DNA of 64,000 bases. It comes from Aphanomyces cochlioides. Taxonomy: Eukaryota > Oomycota > Saprolegniomycetes > Saprolegniales > Verrucalvaceae. Below, one piece after another: positions 1 to 12,140 of this stretch. Positions within the stretch are counted from its first letter, which is position 1. Each line of letters starts with the position of its first letter. The translations under genes and the position numbers were made by a program. The DNA lies in the NCBI GenBank assembly GCA_019828595.1, contig JAHQRK010000011.1, positions 1,798,001-1,862,000 of the forward strand. The letters are read 5' to 3'. A model generated the notes under the pieces. It was not told the DNA's origin, did not search any database, and saw nothing but the letters and a program-made list of their open reading frames with translations.

Positions 1-719
1 GGTGGCGGCACCACGAGTGTCCGCGCATTCATGGTATCGGAAGCATCCCAGGAAGGGATTCGACGACACGTGAGCGCTCCAGTGAAGAGCGTGGCGAGGA
101 GAACAAGTCGTTCAGTCCAAGACATGGTGGACGCCACAAATCTCCTGTGGCGATCTTTCGACTGTCCAATCAGACCCCAAACGACATGCCACAGTTGCCA
201 GCAGCAGCGTACTGACGACTCCCGACGACATGCGCATCAACTTGGCACGTAGCAACGTATGTAGTGCATCGTTATGTGGAGCTAGCTAGCTGCTGATCTA
301 CTCGAGTCGACGTGGATTTCGCGGCGCGCTCTCACCCAGAGTCGCTCCGTCGTCGATTTTTCGGGATTGTCGACCGCATCATGCGGCTGCTTGAGAATGC
401 TGTATCCTGGATGATGCTCGTGCGTGTGGCGACGGAGATCTCCAAGCGTAAACTCGTCAACGACACACGACGGCAGCGGACGGCTGACTTTCTTTCCGAC
501 GAGGGCCGCGGCGGTGACAGCTGGAGTCGTCGTCGCCGCCGCCGTCCGTCGAATTGGAGTCGCTGGGAAAGAGGGATAGCAAACGAGCAGGGAAAGGGGA
601 GCCATGGCCAGTGCATCGAGTGCTTGCGACGATGATGACGCAGGTTGAAAAGTCTCGCTGGGACTTAAAATAGCTCGGAGACCAGATTTAGCGACGGCGA
701 AACAACCTCGTTGGAAAGC
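1..719. other. no confident gene
   Basis: This GC-rich stretch precedes the first clear gene. Open frames exist on both strands, the longest being 107 codons at 282-605 (minus) and 312-635 (plus). They overlap one another, are rich in Arg, Ser or Thr, and show no recognisable domain. The minus-strand frame does begin with a genuine ATG, so a small gene there cannot be excluded. I see no RNA gene. Confidence 0.4.
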
Positions 720-3700
720 ATGCGGGCGACGACGCGACCGTCGTCAGCGCCGCCTTCGAGGCTGCCCACGAGCCCGACGGCCAAATCCAAACGCACGAGC
801 ATTCCAGCTCCGACAACGAGCACAGGATCCCCGCGGCGATCTCCAACGAAATCCACACTGAACAGCTCTCCAGCGTCGTCGTTCACGTCGCCCAAAGCCA
901 ACAAAACGCTGTCAAAGCAACAGTCGATCAAGACAACGCCGCCACCGCCAGCGCCTCAATCTACAACGCGAGCGACGACTGACAAGGCCAAACCAGCGAC
1001 GCCGCACTACTTGAAGACGACCAAGGCGTCGGTCGTTCAATCTGTCGCCAAATCCAATGTAAGCGCCGCGCCATCGACGTGCGTTGAGAGCTGTGTCTTC
1101 GTCGTAGGCGACGCCAACCAAAGCAACAGGAGGAGCTCCAAAGAAAGCTCAAGCGGTGGCGGCGCCGAGTCCGATCCATTTGACTGTCCAGGACATGCAG
1201 GCGACGCTGAACGAGCACATTTCGCAGCAGACGTCGTCGCTGCAGCGTCAACTCGACGACGCGGTGACACGGAATGGCCAGCTTCAGTTGCAGCTTGACG
1301 ACGCGGTGATGGCCAGGCGGGAGCTGGAAGATGCGCTGGAGAAGAAGGAAGCAGCGAATGCCGACTTTGCCAAAGCGTGCGCGCGGTACAAAGCCGACTG
1401 CGAGTCGTTCGCGGCCAAGGCGATCGAGTGGAAGCAAAAGTACGATGCGATTGCGTCGGCCAACAAACTGCTCGAGCAGCGCAAAGTCGCGGCAGCCAAG
1501 TCGAGAGCGATGGAGAAACGCATCCAGTACTTGGCGCAGGACGTCGCGCACACGGCGGAAGCCGTCGGAGGAACTTCCATGATGGACTACAAGATCCACG
1601 CCGTGCCTGAGGGCGACGAAGACGAAGCCAACTTTGAGCGCTGCGAGAGTCATCTCGACGCGCTGCAGAAGGAGCTCAAGCGGCTCAACGAGCGACTCAA
1701 GGGCATGGACGCGGATGGCTTTGCCAAGATGGAGCAAGCGCTCGTCGACGCCAAAGCGCTCGCCGCCGCTCGGGAAGGCGACTTGGTCGACATGAAAGCC
1801 AAACTGATGCATTTGGCCAAGGCGCATTGTGCCGAGACGGACGAAGCGCTCGAGAGAGTCGCAGAGCTCGAAGCGCAACGAGTGGAAGACACTCGTGCCT
1901 TTGACGCGGAGAGAATGACGAGCGAAGACTGGCACGGCCAACTCGATCGAGCAGAGCAGACGCTGACCAAGTTGCGATTCGACAAGCAGCTTCTGGCCGA
2001 GCGGTTTGCCGCGCTCCAGACAGCGCAGCGGGAAACGCAAGCGCGGCTCGACGACCACGACGAGACCAAAGCGCGCATGAAGGAGAAGATCAAGCGCCTC
2101 AAGGACCAGTTGGCAGAAGCGACGGCGCACAATTTCTCCATCGAGAATGTCGAGACGTTGGATATCTCGGTCGCGCATGCCGCGCTCCAGGAAGAATGCG
2201 TTCGGCTGCAAGAAACCACGGAAGAGCAGCGTCAGTTCGCAGCGTCGCAGGAGCTCGTCGTCGGCGTTCTTCAGGAACAGCTCAACCTCATGATTGACAC
2301 GGTGCAGCAGCTTCGAGACGCCGCCTCAGCTTCGGAGCGGCAGCCGAGCAGTCCAAAGCAGAAACAACAGCAGCAGCAGCAGCTCGGTGAAATGCAGAGG
2401 GAGCTCTATCTCGCCGCGATCGAAGCATACGCCAAGGAAGCCCAAGCCAAGCACGAAGAGGTTCAAGCGCTGAGAGCCAAAGTCGACGATCTCGCGGTGG
2501 AAAACCGAGAATTGCTCGAAAAGATGGACGACTTGGAGCAGCAAGCGCGTGGCGACAGGGAGCAGCTTGAGGAGAAGATTCAAGCTATCTCCAACGAGAA
2601 GCGCGAGTTGGAAGCGCAAGTGGAGGAGATGCAAGCCAAGATGGACGGCATTGCGATGAAAAACAAAGATCTCAACGAGCAACTCGCATCGAGTCGCAAC
2701 AACTTGGCCAAAGTCGAGCGCAAGAGCGCCACGATCGACGACGACATGCTCGAGATCCACGCGGAAAAGCAGACGCTCCACGAAGCGCTGAAGCAGAGCA
2801 CGGATGAAGTTGCAGCGTTGAAGTCTCAGCTCGAAGCTCAAAGCGCCACAGCGGCAGATTTCAAGGCGCGGCTCGACGCGACGACAAAGCTCACGCACGA
2901 CTTGGCGGCGCAAGTCAAGCAGTTTCCATCGAGGGAGGAGAAGCTCCGGGTTGTGATCGAGCAGCTCCAGGCGCAGGAAGCGGCGGCGGACGCCAAGCAA
3001 ACCGAGCTCGACAAGACGATCGCGACGATGGAGCAGACGATTCAACTGCTCCAGAGCGAGGCGGAAACGTCCCTCGAGGAGATCCAACAGCTCCTCCAGA
3101 CGCAGAGAGCGCTCGAGATGCAGCTTGCGACGGCCAAGGTGGAGAATATGAGCCTCCAGGAGCTCGTGACGATGGTCCAAGTCGGCTCGACGCGGCTCCA
3201 GACCATCATGGAGCAGGACAAGGAAGAGCTCATCGATAGCTACGTCGAAGAAGTCGGTCGGCTCGAGAAGCGCATCGACAAGTTGGAAAAGAAAGCAGAG
3301 GAAGATGCCGAGAGGATGCAGACGTTGGCGCAAGAGCGCGACGAGTTTGAACGAGCATGCCGCGACGCCGTTCACAAGTGCGTCGAGATCGACGCGGCGT
3401 GGAAACGAGCTCAAGAAAGCGCTGCGTCGTCCGAGAAACGCGTCCATGCTCTGGAAGCCGAGCTAGCAGCGCAAGTCGCGTCGTTGACGCGCGCTGTAGA
3501 CGACAAGACGACCGTCGTATGCGAATTGCAGGCTAACGCCGCGGCGCTCGAGGCCGCGGTTGCAACGCTGCAAGCCGAGAAAGCGCAGTACAAGACAGAA
3601 GTCCATGCGATCGAAGCCATTCTCCACGAGAACAGTCCGCTCCAGAAGACCGTCGACGTGCTGGAGAAGAGCAACGCCAAGCAGGACAAGGCGCGATCTC

Positions 3701-4119
3701 CCAACGGCGCGAGTGGCAAATCAAAGAGTCCGCACGCTGAGATCAAACAACTCCGACAGCGCGTCAAGGACGTCGAGATGGAGAAGGAACTCCTCCAAGC
3801 CGAGCTCGAGCAAGCGGTCGCGACGAGAGCGAGCTCCAAGTACAAGCAGGACGTCGCGCTCTACGCCGCGCAAGTCGAAGAGCTCGAGGAGAAACTCGCC
3901 GAGCAGACAGCCATGTACTTGGCGAGCGTCAAGCAAGCGCAGCAAGAGTACAAGGAGCTCGAAGGGCAGTATCAAGCCAAGATCCGCCACTTGGAGATGG
4001 AACTCCACTTGGACGAAGCGCGCATTGAAGCGCTGGAAGGCCGACTTGCCGAGGCGCTCAGTTCACGGCAGTCGTCGGCGGCGGCGACGAGTCCAGCGCA
4101 TCGACGATCGCGACATTAA
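720..4119 (+). CDS. long coiled-coil protein, founding member of a local three-gene family
   Basis: Exons 720-1058 and 1108-4119 are joined by a 49-nt phase-0 intron (GTAAGC...TAG), giving about 1116 aa. The first exon is a low-complexity S/T/P/K-rich head of 113 residues. The remainder is almost continuous heptad-type coiled coil, rich in Glu, Gln, Lys, Leu and Ala, with a short glutamine run. Near residue 204 lies the motif CARYKADCESFAAKAIEWKQ, which recurs in the two following coiled-coil genes at 6521 and 7475. Start chosen: the first ATG in frame with the head. No enzymatic domain is visible. By architecture it resembles centrosomal, flagellar or tethering coiled-coil proteins, but that is inference. 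Its stop is 30 bp from the stop of the convergent oxidase gene. Confidence 0.85.
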
Positions 4120-4149
4120 TGTTAAGCGCACACGTTTCAATCTTCCTCC

Positions 4150-5652
4150 TTAGAGCTCGTCTTTGCTTGCCGCGCTTTCAGACGACGAGTCGGTCTTTGT
4201 TGCGACAGCTTGGCTCGACAGATAGGTCTTGACAAGCAGAGCGACGTTGCGGCCACCGACGGCGCTTATTTCCATGGCGCTCGCGGCGCTTTCAATCGCA
4301 TTGACGTAGAAGAGCCCAGGCGCGAGTTCGAACTTGGGAATGATTTCTGGCGCTTTGTACGTCGGGTAGGCGCGCCATGGGAACTGTCGGACGATCTTGC
4401 CGTCGACAAACCATTCCTGGGCCAGGTCGGCAGTCCACGGCTTCCGGCTGAAGACTTTGTAGAGTGGAGGACGTCCCGGGCGGTCGTACTGAAGTCCCAT
4501 GGACGAGAACACGAGCGATTCCGATTCAATCGTCAAGATACCGCCAGGAAGGTCCGACGCCGACGCGGCGCCAAACTTGGCGCCATTCAGAACGCCTTCC
4601 ACGAATGCCGTGTGCGTCGTTTGAAATGGACGCTTGGGAACTTCCACGGGCAGCGCAATGTCCGTGAGCTCAAGCGGCGTCGCGATCACAACGGCGGTGC
4701 ATGTGAACTCACCCTTGGACGTGTCGACGGTAAACCCGGAGCGCACGGCCTTGACGGTCGTGTTGAAATGCACATCCGCTCTAGCGCGATTCAGTAATCC
4801 CTTGGGCACCTACACGACGAGCAAGATACATGAGCAAGGTCGAGAGAGTGTACTTGGAAATTGCCATCAACGACAGTACGCAAGTCATCGCCGCTGCCCG
4901 CGAGCCCCACGGCGCCGGCTAAAGCGGTCATCGTTGTATTTTGGCCATAGTTGACGCGCGTAATCCCAGCCATGAGCTCGTTTATCAACTTGGGACTCAC
5001 ACCACCCTTGAGGAGAACTTGCTCGAGTGTGGTCTGTGTCAGATCGTACAGCTCTACATGTGGATGTCACGTCAAGTTCGAGAAGGCGCTCGGACGTACT
5101 GATAGCATGGAGGAGATCCACGGGGTCTGTGAATGCGTGGCCCTTGAGCTGAATGTCGTAGATGCGATTGAACTGATCGACCAAGTGCTTGACGATGCGT
5201 TGGAAGGCGTTGAGACTGAAAGGACCGTAGCGCCACAACAGTTTGAGCGTCGTATACCACGAATTCGCATTTGTTTCAAAGAGGATTTCCTCGCCGTTGA
5301 AGATGCCCATCTGTGGGTTCGCAGCAAGGAGATCGCCCGGCTTGCGCAGTGGTAAATCCAGAAGATCGGCATATTCCATCATGTAACGATTATTCGTGAG
5401 GAAGACTGTTCCCCCTGCTTCAATCGTCTGTCCATGGTGGTCAAAGACCGCCACGCGCCCGCCTACAATACCGCTCTGTTCAAAGACGTGGATCTCGGTC
5501 GTGTCTTTTGCTCCGCCTTGTTCCAAAAGCTGACGGAGACGGAACGCCGTGGAGCTGCCACCGACACCAGAGCCTACGATGCATACACTGTGTTGGTTGC
5601 TGGCGGCACAGAGCGCGAATAGCGAGAGAACGGCGCCGAGGACAAGTCGCAT
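4150..5652 (-). CDS. prenylcysteine oxidase-like FAD protein with signal peptide and KDEL tail
   Basis: Three exons, 5652-5100, 5053-4854 and 4809-4150, encode about 470 aa. The introns are 46 and 44 nt and both joins keep frame. A hydrophobic signal peptide (about residues 1-17) is followed by a Rossmann FAD motif (GSGVGGSSTAFRLR) and the acidic/Gly segment expected of the prenylcysteine oxidase/amine oxidase fold. Prenylcysteine oxidases release cysteine and an isoprenoid aldehyde from degraded prenylated proteins; the animal enzyme is lysosomal. Here the C-terminus reads ...AASKDEL, the canonical ER-retrieval signal. Signal peptide plus KDEL predicts a luminal ER protein. Substrate assignment rests on family resemblance only. 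Confidence 0.8.
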
Positions 5653-6520
5653 CGTCGTCGACTGGAAGATCTCAAAATGAGCCGAAATTTTATATGAAAA
5701 TTTGTATAGTCAGTGAGAAATTCAAGTCCAGCTTCGAAAGTTCGACCTCACAGATCAGACATCACGACCTGACTGCAGTCACATCAGTGCACGAAGTCTA
5801 CGATCCGTCTTGATTGAAGGGGATATGCAGAGTCCAAGCGCCGATCTATTCAAGGCAGAAGTTGTGTGAAAAGTCCCCTCTGACTATCCTCCCGAGGGTC
5901 GACCGAACGTGAGGCTCTCAGCCGTCTCTGGCTCTGATCGATAGTCTCCTTGACTGTCGAGACGACAAAGGAACCCTTGTGGCGACATAACAAGCTCCAA
6001 GCAATGAATGTCAGTGGGGAGAAGAAACGGCGTTTCTATGAACTATTGGTCGACTTGGAAGAACCGTGGGCGTTGATCCGAGCAGTTTGATCTACAGCAG
6101 TGAGCAATATCGACTATGACAACCAAGATGAGGAGAGTTTACACCCACCTGGAAGAGGGGAAGACGTTAAACGTGGTGCGTGCGTGGAAACGAACTTTCT
6201 CAGTGAAGAATTGATCACCACGGAGACGTCGTGGGGCTATATATCCCAAATTGATTGCAGTAGTCGAAGCTATCTCAGTTGGATCCCGCGATGCACAGTC
6301 GAAATGGAGTTGCAAGAAAGTCTCAAGGCAGTATCGATCAAAGGAAGGCGATGAAACAACTCGGTTGCACCACATGCGTCATGGTGAAAGTTGGCAATCA
6401 TTTGCGAGGCGCTGGTTATAAATATCGCAGCGGCGATGGATTGAAACCGATCAATTGAGTTATTTCCGGGCTGGACTGGACGTCCGAGGCCCCGAGCGCT
6501 CTAACTGCGAGAGTTTGATC
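5653..6520. other. intergenic, no confident gene
   Basis: This separates the divergent oxidase gene and the second coiled-coil gene. An 84-codon frame at 6100-6354 has no domain and mediocre composition. TATA-like and AT-rich words (TATATCCC near 6238, TATAAATATC near 6418) could belong to the promoter of the gene at 6521. Nothing else is supported. Confidence 0.4.
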
Positions 6521-7312
6521 ATGTCCTTGAGCTTCGAGTCGTTTCCCACCCGCGCGACGGTACGACGCAGCAGTTCCTCTACTTCTCCTGGAAAGACTTC
6601 AACTGGAAAGCTTGGATTGACGCGCACTGCCTCGATATGCGTCTCGACACCGTCGACAACTCCGCCAACGCCAACAACGACGCCACCTCGGTCTCCCGCG
6701 CAAGACGGTGAAGTTCCACGATACATGCGCGGCACGACAAGCTCCCATTTCAACTCTGTCACGAAACAAGTTGAGATGGCCAAGGAGGTCCGTGCCACTG
6801 GAATTACATCATGCTCAAGCTAGAGTGTATAGAAGCCGATGAAGTTCACGTCGAGCCATAGCCCGACCAAGGAAGACAGCCACGTTATTGCAGGGCTCCT
6901 GGCGCAGCTCGCCGAGAAAGAGCAGCTTATCCTCGACCATGTCGCCGCTCTCGAAGCGAAGGACGCGATCATTAGCCACTTTGCAGCGACGTGCGACCGC
7001 CTCAAGCACGACTGCGAAGTGCTGGCTGAAAAAGCATTCGAATGGAAGCACAAGTACGACCAAGTTGTCGGTGCTGCGCCGCCGAGAATGCCACAAGAGC
7101 CAAAAACAATGCAGCAACCTAAGACAATGCAGGAAGCAAAAGCAGCACCCCAAGAAGAGCTGCAAGAATCGCAAGGCCAGCATCATTTACAAGCAGAAAT
7201 GCTGCAGCAAGCTCGACTGATGGACGCTGTCGAGTGGACGCCCGACTTTGAAACACGACAACGCTCGCCGTCCAAGTCGTCGCGACGTCGAAAGTCCAAA
7301 GCGCAAGAGTAG
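6521..7312 (+). CDS. short coiled-coil protein, second member of the local family
   Basis: Exons 6521-6787 and 6833-7312 join across a 45-nt phase-0 intron (GTCCGT...TAG), giving about 248 aa. Without removal of this intron the frame has stops at 6821 and 6830, so splicing (or a later start at 6839) is required. The N-terminal exon is S/T/P-rich, like exon 1 of the gene at 720. The second exon carries the family motif CDRLKHDCEVLAEKAFEWKH near residue 141 and then a Gln/Glu/Ala-rich helical region. The tail is basic and serine-rich. It looks like a truncated paralogue of the 720-4119 gene that lost most of the rod. Function unknown. Confidence 0.7.
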
Positions 7313-7474
7313 ATAAGCTATCACAACCACGTATTCACCCTGGTCTCCTCCTGCTTCCTCGTCGATCCCCTGCTTCCCGATGCTTTCCCCATGCTTGTTA
7401 CGCTTCTCACGGCAGTTTCAGCGGCGTTCCAGCTCTGAATTTAGCCGCTTTGATTGACTCTGTGCTCCTGGAGG

Positions 7475-9059
7475 ATGTCGAATTCACACCAGCATGCCGT
7501 GCACTCGTCAAGGACGCAAGGAAGAAGCAGCATTCCAAAGAACGCCAAGCCTTCCGCCATGTCGTACGCGACGGTTCACACGACGGTCAGGACTCCTTCC
7601 TTGGTGTTGAGCTCATTCTCCATCATCGTAGGTGGCAAAGCATCGACGAGCGACAGTCACAAGCCAGAAACCACAGGCTGAAGCGCCGCCAAGCCCTCGA
7701 AAAGCTGTCGACAAAGACGCATGCGCCTCAACTGCAACGATCGCCCACTTGCAAGAACTAAACGCACAAAAGGACAAGACGATACAGGAATATATGCAAG
7801 CGTGTGCAAAGTACCGCGCCGACTCGGATACATTTTGTGCCAAAGCCATGGAGTGGAAGAAGAAGCACGACGCACTGCAAGCACAAATCCTCCAACTTGA
7901 AGCCGACAACTTTGTCCTGCGCAGCAATTACCGCCCTCTGACGGCGCCACCGTCGCCCATTGAGAATCGCTGTCCTTCCCCCATCGCTCCCAGCGAGACA
8001 TCAGCTCCATTGGCCGACGAAAAGTCGATTCCAGATGAAATCGCGGCGCTCAAACTCCTCCATGCCCGTGAAGTTGATGCATTGAAGCTTGAAGCGGCGT
8101 ATCTCCAACGCGTCATTCGAAACAATGAAGTGGACAAACTGCTCCTCGCCACGGTACAGGCAGACTTTGATGAGTACAAAGCGTCGACGACGTCTGAGAT
8201 GAGTCAGCTCGAGGCAGAGCTCACACAGTTCAAGGAGCAGCTCCTCGTGCTCACCCAAGACTTTGCCGACCAAATACGAGAAGGGCTCGTCAAGCAGATC
8301 GCCCGAGAGTGTGCGCAGACCGCGCGAGAAAAGTTTATTCAAGCACAGTGGACGCTCGATCGAGTAGAGCTCGAAGACATGCGAGAAAAGATGGTGCATC
8401 AACAAGCTCAGCTCTCTCAAGCTCTTGGGTCCCTTGCAGAGGCGCAGACTGCGTATGAAGCTCTCAAAGACGAACGAGACGGACTTGCTCGACGAAAGCG
8501 AGAGCCAACGCGGACGCTGCGGGTTGTACAAGCTCCAACAGGCCAACGGACTCGGCTACGAGCACACAAGTACCAGATCCAACGAATGGCCCAGACGAAT
8601 CGACAGGTACGCGTACAGCTGCAACAGTTCAAGGCGAGATTGTTGCAGCTAGAGCAGTCTAGTGCCAACGCGACTGTCCAGGAAGACGTCCAGGACGATC
8701 TCCAGGGAGATGTCGAAGCACAGCAGCCCCAGATGGAGCCAGACGATGACACGAATCCGGCTGAAGGATCAACGGACGAGATCAAGCCGACCACAAAGCG
8801 GATTGAAGTCCTCCAGGACTCACTGCGACGGAAGAAGCAGCGCGAGCAAGGGATCCAACGTCTCGTGCGAACCCTCAAGCAGCAGATGCACTCCAAGGAG
8901 AAGGAGTACGCGATCTTCAAAGCATCGATGGCCAAGCAGTTGCAAGCCTACGAAGACGATGCGAATGTGTACAAAGCGGCGATTCACATTTGGACAGCGG
9001 GAACACTCCAAGATGATCCAAGCACAGTCGAAGAGAGCGCAAGCACCTGCGATTCATGA
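7475..9059 (+). CDS. coiled-coil protein, third member of the local family
   Basis: The large exon 7632-9059 is an uninterrupted coiled-coil frame containing the family motif CAKYRADSDTFCAKAMEWKK. A S/T-rich head starting at ATG 7475 lies in a different frame and must be joined by an intron ending at TAG 7631. A donor at 7586 (46-nt intron, phase 0) or at 7574 (58 nt) restores frame; the exact donor is uncertain. With the first choice the protein is about 512 aa. Heptads, acidic patches and a serine-rich end resemble the gene at 720. Order, orientation and motif indicate tandem duplication within this family. Function unknown. Confidence 0.7.
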
Positions 9060-9283
9060 GTCTGTCCTTCTCATAACCAACGGGCTCTTCACGCACGGCG
9101 GAAGCATCGCTGCGGTCGTTCCAGTAGCTCGTAGCTGTAAATTCACGCAGGTTGTTCATCTCCAAGCTGTCTTTTCCTCGCTAATCTCATGGAGCCAAGA
9201 GGAGCTGATCCCAATCGTTCCCTCTCTTCCTCAAGCCACCACAGTAGGCTAATGCCAAGGAGGCAACGCACAGCGCCGACAAA
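9060..9283. other. intergenic spacer
   Basis: No credible open frame or RNA. It separates the third coiled-coil gene from the peptidase remnant that ends at 9284. Confidence 0.5.
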
Positions 9284-9747
9284 CTACCAGACGACGCATT
9301 ATGTAGTTGGATTGCTCCAGCGGGATAGTTGACACCGGCAGAAAATGCTTGCGAGTAGATGAGAGGGCCGTGGAAGCGCCTTTTGCATGGCTAATGAACG
9401 TCCGTTTTTGTCGGAAGTGTCATGAATGCAACCGATCGCTGTCAGTCGTGGCGTTGGCCCTCTTCGCGTTCAAGTACGCCAACATTGGCAGCTTCATGTG
9501 GCCAAGAGCAGTCTTTCCGTCGATCGAGGACACGACTTGATAGCTCGAGTACTAGACATGCGGAGTTCGTTTGAAACGCGGTGGTGACATCGTCCATCCA
9601 CCAAAAGTTGCGGCGTGTGTCGTCAAAGGTACTAGTCAGCTCGTGAGCCATGGCAAAGCAGATGTGGGCATAGTTGGCCACCGATGGGAAAGCCATGGGA
9701 TCGTAGAACGGCGGCAACACGATCGCCACGTCAGCGAGTAAGTCCAT
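9284..9747 (-). pseudogene. decayed 3' fragment of an M13 (neprilysin-type) metallopeptidase
   Basis: Read on the minus strand, the segment matches the C-terminal part of the intact peptidase at 14758-17082. There is a VLPPFYDPMAFPSVANYAHI-type stretch, a degraded zinc motif (HELTS instead of HELTH, losing the second zinc histidine), and a GHxN-like region. After a frame break there are nucleotide-level matches down to the same terminal ...GTCGTCTGGTAG. Several internal deletions shorten it to about 155 codons of homologous DNA. It cannot encode an active enzyme. It lies in the same orientation as the intact copy, about 5 kb away, on the other side of the palindrome. Confidence 0.8.
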
Positions 9748-10386
9748 TCAAAAACACTTGATTTCGCTATACCCATACAAATACAAAGGCTATGTCCTGA
9801 CCTTTCTCATTATGGTGTCTCGTTCGCATAGCAGGTAGCACTGTGCATGCGAAATAGACTTACCATGCAGTATTCGCTTGTATTGACATGGCATCAACAC
9901 CAACAAGACAGTGCAAAAGAGGCTGGGCGAGGTGAGTCGGTCCTTGGCATACACGCCCTGTAGCTCAAATGTGGTGGATGCTGGACGCACGACAGAAATA
10001 ACGAACAAAAGTTTTTTACCATCATCGAACTCTTTCCTCCGCTGAAGGAGCGCTTCATCGGTTGTTGATGCGCAGCTCAAGGTTGTCCGTCGTTGGTCCC
10101 CAATGAGACTATTTTCTGGGTAGGACTGCCTGTGACGGTCATACTCTAAAACGATGTCGGAAATCCTTCATTTAAAGGTTTCCAGTGGTCGCAGCGATCT
10201 TTAGGTCGGAGTGGCCTGCATTTGAACGAGTCAAACAAGGTGCCGACAAAACCTTGACGGGTTCTACAAGCAATCGCCGAAGAAAATAATGTCAATGGCA
10301 CATTTCAAAGTTGGGTGTTCATGGATCAGCAATGATGGTAAACGTGAGAGGACGTTACAGCTGTGGTAGTCGTCGATCGCCTCATG
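9748..10386. other. spacer with a weak minus-strand frame and a short repeat echo
   Basis: A 96-codon minus-strand frame at 9790-10080 has no recognisable domain. Around 9748-9780 a roughly 32-bp stretch (AAAACACTTGATTTCG...) repeats imperfectly what is found near 10431 inside the left palindrome arm, so a fragment of arm sequence exists outside the palindrome. Nothing else is supported. Confidence 0.4.
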
Positions 10387-11839
10387 TCATTCTCTGGTTT
10401 ATCTTGTGCAACGAGAAAGTCCAGTTCTTAAAATACTTGATTTCGTTATCAGCATACAATTCCACATATTAAATGTCAGCCTTTCCCATCGTTCTTCATT
10501 GCAAACCTCCAAAACCCTCGTCTGGCCGACTATTTCGAACTCTCGTAGCCATTTGCAGGGAGTCAGTAGTCAAGAAAGCATTGGTGCGAGATGTAGAACC
10601 AAGCGATCCGTGCACTCCACACTCGGGCTTCCATTCCTCACAATCACGACGAAGCTACCGTGTCTGCGACAACAATCCATCCTTGTCACCGACTTCCATG
10701 GCTTGTCTGCGTAAGGCCAGCTCTGATCGGTCCATTCACACAGGCGTGAATACTGTCATGGCTGATGCAACATTTGCAAATGCATAAAATATATTAAGTC
10801 GTTATACAATAGTTCACACGAGCTATGTCATGTTGGCAAGGAGTGGCGCAAGCTCTTGTGGGTGGATCGCTTCAACGTCCAAGTGGGTCGTTTCTGCAGC
10901 ACAAAGTATGGATATTCCCCTTGGCTCGTCAGATAGGACTGGGTCAAGCTGTGAACCCACGGATGTCATGACTTGTGGCTTGGTCGCAAGAGACTTGAGG
11001 TCGGGATTCCAGGTATGGACTGAACTTGAGAAAACACCACGTCGTCGTACGTTTCCAATCGACGTGTACACGTCCATGACAATTGTGCATAGCAGCACGA
11101 TAAACTGCGAGACAAACGACAGGTGCACGTCCAACAAGTAGTCTGCAGATGGTAGTGGACGTAGACTGGTCGGTTTGGGTGGTGTCTTGACAAATTTGGC
11201 TTTCAACGCAAGTCCGATCTTGCTGTCCGCGTGTTGATGGATGATGATGGCGCGAATCGATGGCGAAGGTAAGTACAGAAACTCGGTCAACCGGTCGCTC
11301 CTTCATGACGACGATCAGAAGGAGGTCAGCACAGGGAGGTACGTACCATAGGTCGCAAAACAGAACAAATACCTCGCGAGTTTGAACGCGCACTGTCAGG
11401 CTTTCGTCGTGTAGGGCCTGATGAAGGACTCCCTTCAAGAGAGAAAGTATGGCTCCAATTCGGACTTGGTCCATGTCTTGATCATCGTGCCAAATTGCTT
11501 GATCACCAGATCACGTTTGGCACCTACGAGACTCACAGGTTTCAAAACACACCAATTCACTCTACCTCGACGCCAACTTGCAAGCGACTTGTTGTAGTAA
11601 TCGCACAACGTCTCGACGGAGTAGCGCGTGTAGGTTGACAGAGCGTCAACGCACCGTGTGGTTGACCGACACATCATTCCAGCGTCGCACACATCCTTTT
11701 TGGGAACGGTGGCCATGTCAAGAAGGGCCACCAACACGCGATCCGCGAAAGGTTGAAAAGCAACCCCCAATTTCATGGCGAGGTTCTCAATCGCATCGCA
11801 TGTGTCTTCGACAATGTATTCGTTGTCGGTTTGATGCAT
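10387..11839. repeat. left arm of giant inverted repeat
   Basis: Positions i in this arm pair with 24739 minus i in the right arm (12900-14352). All overlapping open frames translate identically in both arms, so the arms of about 1453 bp are nearly or fully identical. The outer boundary is sharp: homology starts at TCATTCTCTGG (10387) and the mirror ends at CCAGAGAATGA (14352). The inner boundary is near 11839. The arm carries the 3' two-thirds of a CLASP/TOG-type gene and its downstream flank. Confidence 0.9.
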
Positions 11840-12140
11840 CCATGATGTCATGGGTGCCTATTCCAAACCATGAGTGGAAACGCCCCCTTTGTATTCACTC
11901 ACCGCAAGACACATGAGTCCGTCCACGACGGTCTCCGTCGACTCGATTTGCGAACTCAGGACGTAGTCCACAAGTCGCTGTAGACCCACCACTGCTTGGT
12001 GGGTCCATGGCTGATGTTCGTGGCATGTGGCGAGCTCGGCGAGCACGAGAGTAATCTACAAAAAGGGTCAGACGCGAGGCAGACACGGCGGTCGTACGTG
12101 GTATGCAAGGCTCATTGCGCGCGGAAGTGGCGGGTCAAAT
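10823..12140 (-). pseudogene. CLASP N-terminal/TOG-type gene copy, left palindrome arm, 5' cut by MITE
   Basis: On the minus strand, exon-like pieces can be chained with short introns (for example 11858-11902, GTGAGT...TAG). They read as an alpha-solenoid with the CLASP_N pattern: a segment with VVDGLMCLA, then AIENLAMKLGVAFQPFADRV, then TWTKSELEPYF, then LHDESLTVRVQTRE. The match to the CLASP TOG fold (microtubule-end binding) is by pattern only. Two defects make this a pseudogene. A 1-nt frame break near 11440 separates ELEPYF from LLKGVLHQAL. The 5' coding region stops at 12140, where the MITE-like element begins. The last frame runs to a stop at 10823. The 3' part and its frameshift are duplicated exactly in the right arm. 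Confidence 0.7.

Noticed and set aside
961..2211. 416-codon open frame on the minus strand
   Set aside because: It lies wholly inside the coding region of the coiled-coil gene; its Arg/Leu/Val-rich composition is what the complement of a Glu/Lys/Gln-rich coiled coil gives.
2361..2386. CAG triplet run as a possible expanded repeat
   Set aside because: Short and in frame as a glutamine run; ordinary for a coiled-coil protein.
2326..3447. 373-codon minus-strand open frame
   Set aside because: Same reason: antisense shadow of the coiled-coil rod, with no domain or independent signal.
10473..10787. 104-codon frame present in both palindrome arms
   Set aside because: The perfect repetition only reflects arm identity; composition is not convincing and no homology is recognised, so it is not called a gene.
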